Below are positions 63,949 to 64,000 of a DNA stretch of 64,000 nt, piece by piece. The stretch is from Flavobacterium cerinum (GTDB lineage Bacteria > Bacteroidota > Bacteroidia > Flavobacteriales > Flavobacteriaceae), in NCBI RefSeq assembly GCF_004028155.1, contig NZ_SBII01000017.1:1-64000 (forward strand). The letters are read 5' to 3'. Made by a program: the position numbers and the translations under genes. The notes beneath the pieces are model-generated. The model saw only the letters and a list, made by a program, of their open reading frames with translations, made no database searches and was not told the origin of the DNA. How positions within the stretch are numbered: the stretch's first letter is position 1; each line of letters begins with the position of its first letter.

Positions 63949-64000
63949 TCACTCAATGTCCAGCGTATCCCTCTTTTTTAACCTTTCATAAGTTTCTTTT
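63949..64000 (-). CDS. C-terminus of a gene entering from the right edge
   Basis: The minus strand reads 'KETYERLKKRDTLDIE' and then TGA at 63949-63951. It is only 16 codons long, so neither family nor reality is certain, but it would be the next gene upstream of the array. Confidence 0.3.
   Translation of the reverse strand, partial: KETYERLKKRDTLDIE

Overview
The window looks like chromosome of a member of the Bacteroidetes, most likely a Flavobacterium-like flavobacterium. The evidence is the low GC content, a TonB-dependent receptor with a carboxypeptidase-regulatory-like N-terminal domain, DUF4402, DUF1573, DUF4838 and DUF5690 proteins, a giant secreted beta-strand-repeat protein of the kind exported by type IX secretion, and promoters of the TTTG-N19-TAnnTTTG type. 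I saw no tRNA, rRNA, CRISPR array, transposase or phage module. All family assignments were made by eye from motifs.

Region by region. (1) 1-9.7 kb: a minus-strand operon of a DUF4402 protein, a PapD-like periplasmic chaperone and a giant surface protein that runs off the left edge (over 2,738 residues visible). (2) 10.4-13.8 kb: alpha/beta hydrolase, PhzF-like protein, and a divergent HxlR regulator / azoreductase pair with a dyad between them. (3) 14.3-22.4 kb: a phosphonate-utilisation locus with an XRE-cupin regulator, phosphonatase-like HAD hydrolase, FAD oxidoreductase, DUF5690 transporter, zinc-type alcohol dehydrogenase and TonB-dependent receptor. A shared dyad, TTTAC-N5-GTAAA, occurs in the control regions of the transporter, dehydrogenase and receptor. 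(4) 23-30.8 kb: SulP anion transporter, ketoacyl-ACP synthase III-like protein, and a CheB-CheR-PAS-histidine kinase fusion. (5) 30.8-39.1 kb: a five-gene minus operon (HEAT protein, family 2 glycosyltransferase, TPR/YaiO-type barrel, DUF4838, DUF1573 lipoprotein) that resembles a synthase-dependent exopolysaccharide machine. (6) 39.5-44.6 kb: a second PAS histidine kinase, a DEAD-box helicase with a palindrome-rich leader, a small basic protein and a cold-shock protein. (7) 44.7-48.1 kb: a polyprenyl diphosphate synthase convergent with two class I terpene synthases, which together form a small terpene cluster. (8) 48.1-49.7 kb: a decayed XRE-type regulator and an intact one. (9) 49.9-56.9 kb: a compact seven-gene minus-strand operon led by a leucine-rich-repeat protein with a clear promoter; most of its products are unrecognised. 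(10) 57.2-64 kb: an array of small minus-strand genes resembling polymorphic-toxin immunity proteins (Imm11-like, SUKH-like, ankyrin, ankyrin-SUFU, RraB-like) plus a decayed copy of one member. No toxin is visible in the window.

The two strongest candidates for undescribed biology are the phosphonate regulon that includes its own outer-membrane receptor, and the LRR-led seven-gene operon next to the immunity array. The exopolysaccharide operon and the palindromic helicase leader come next.
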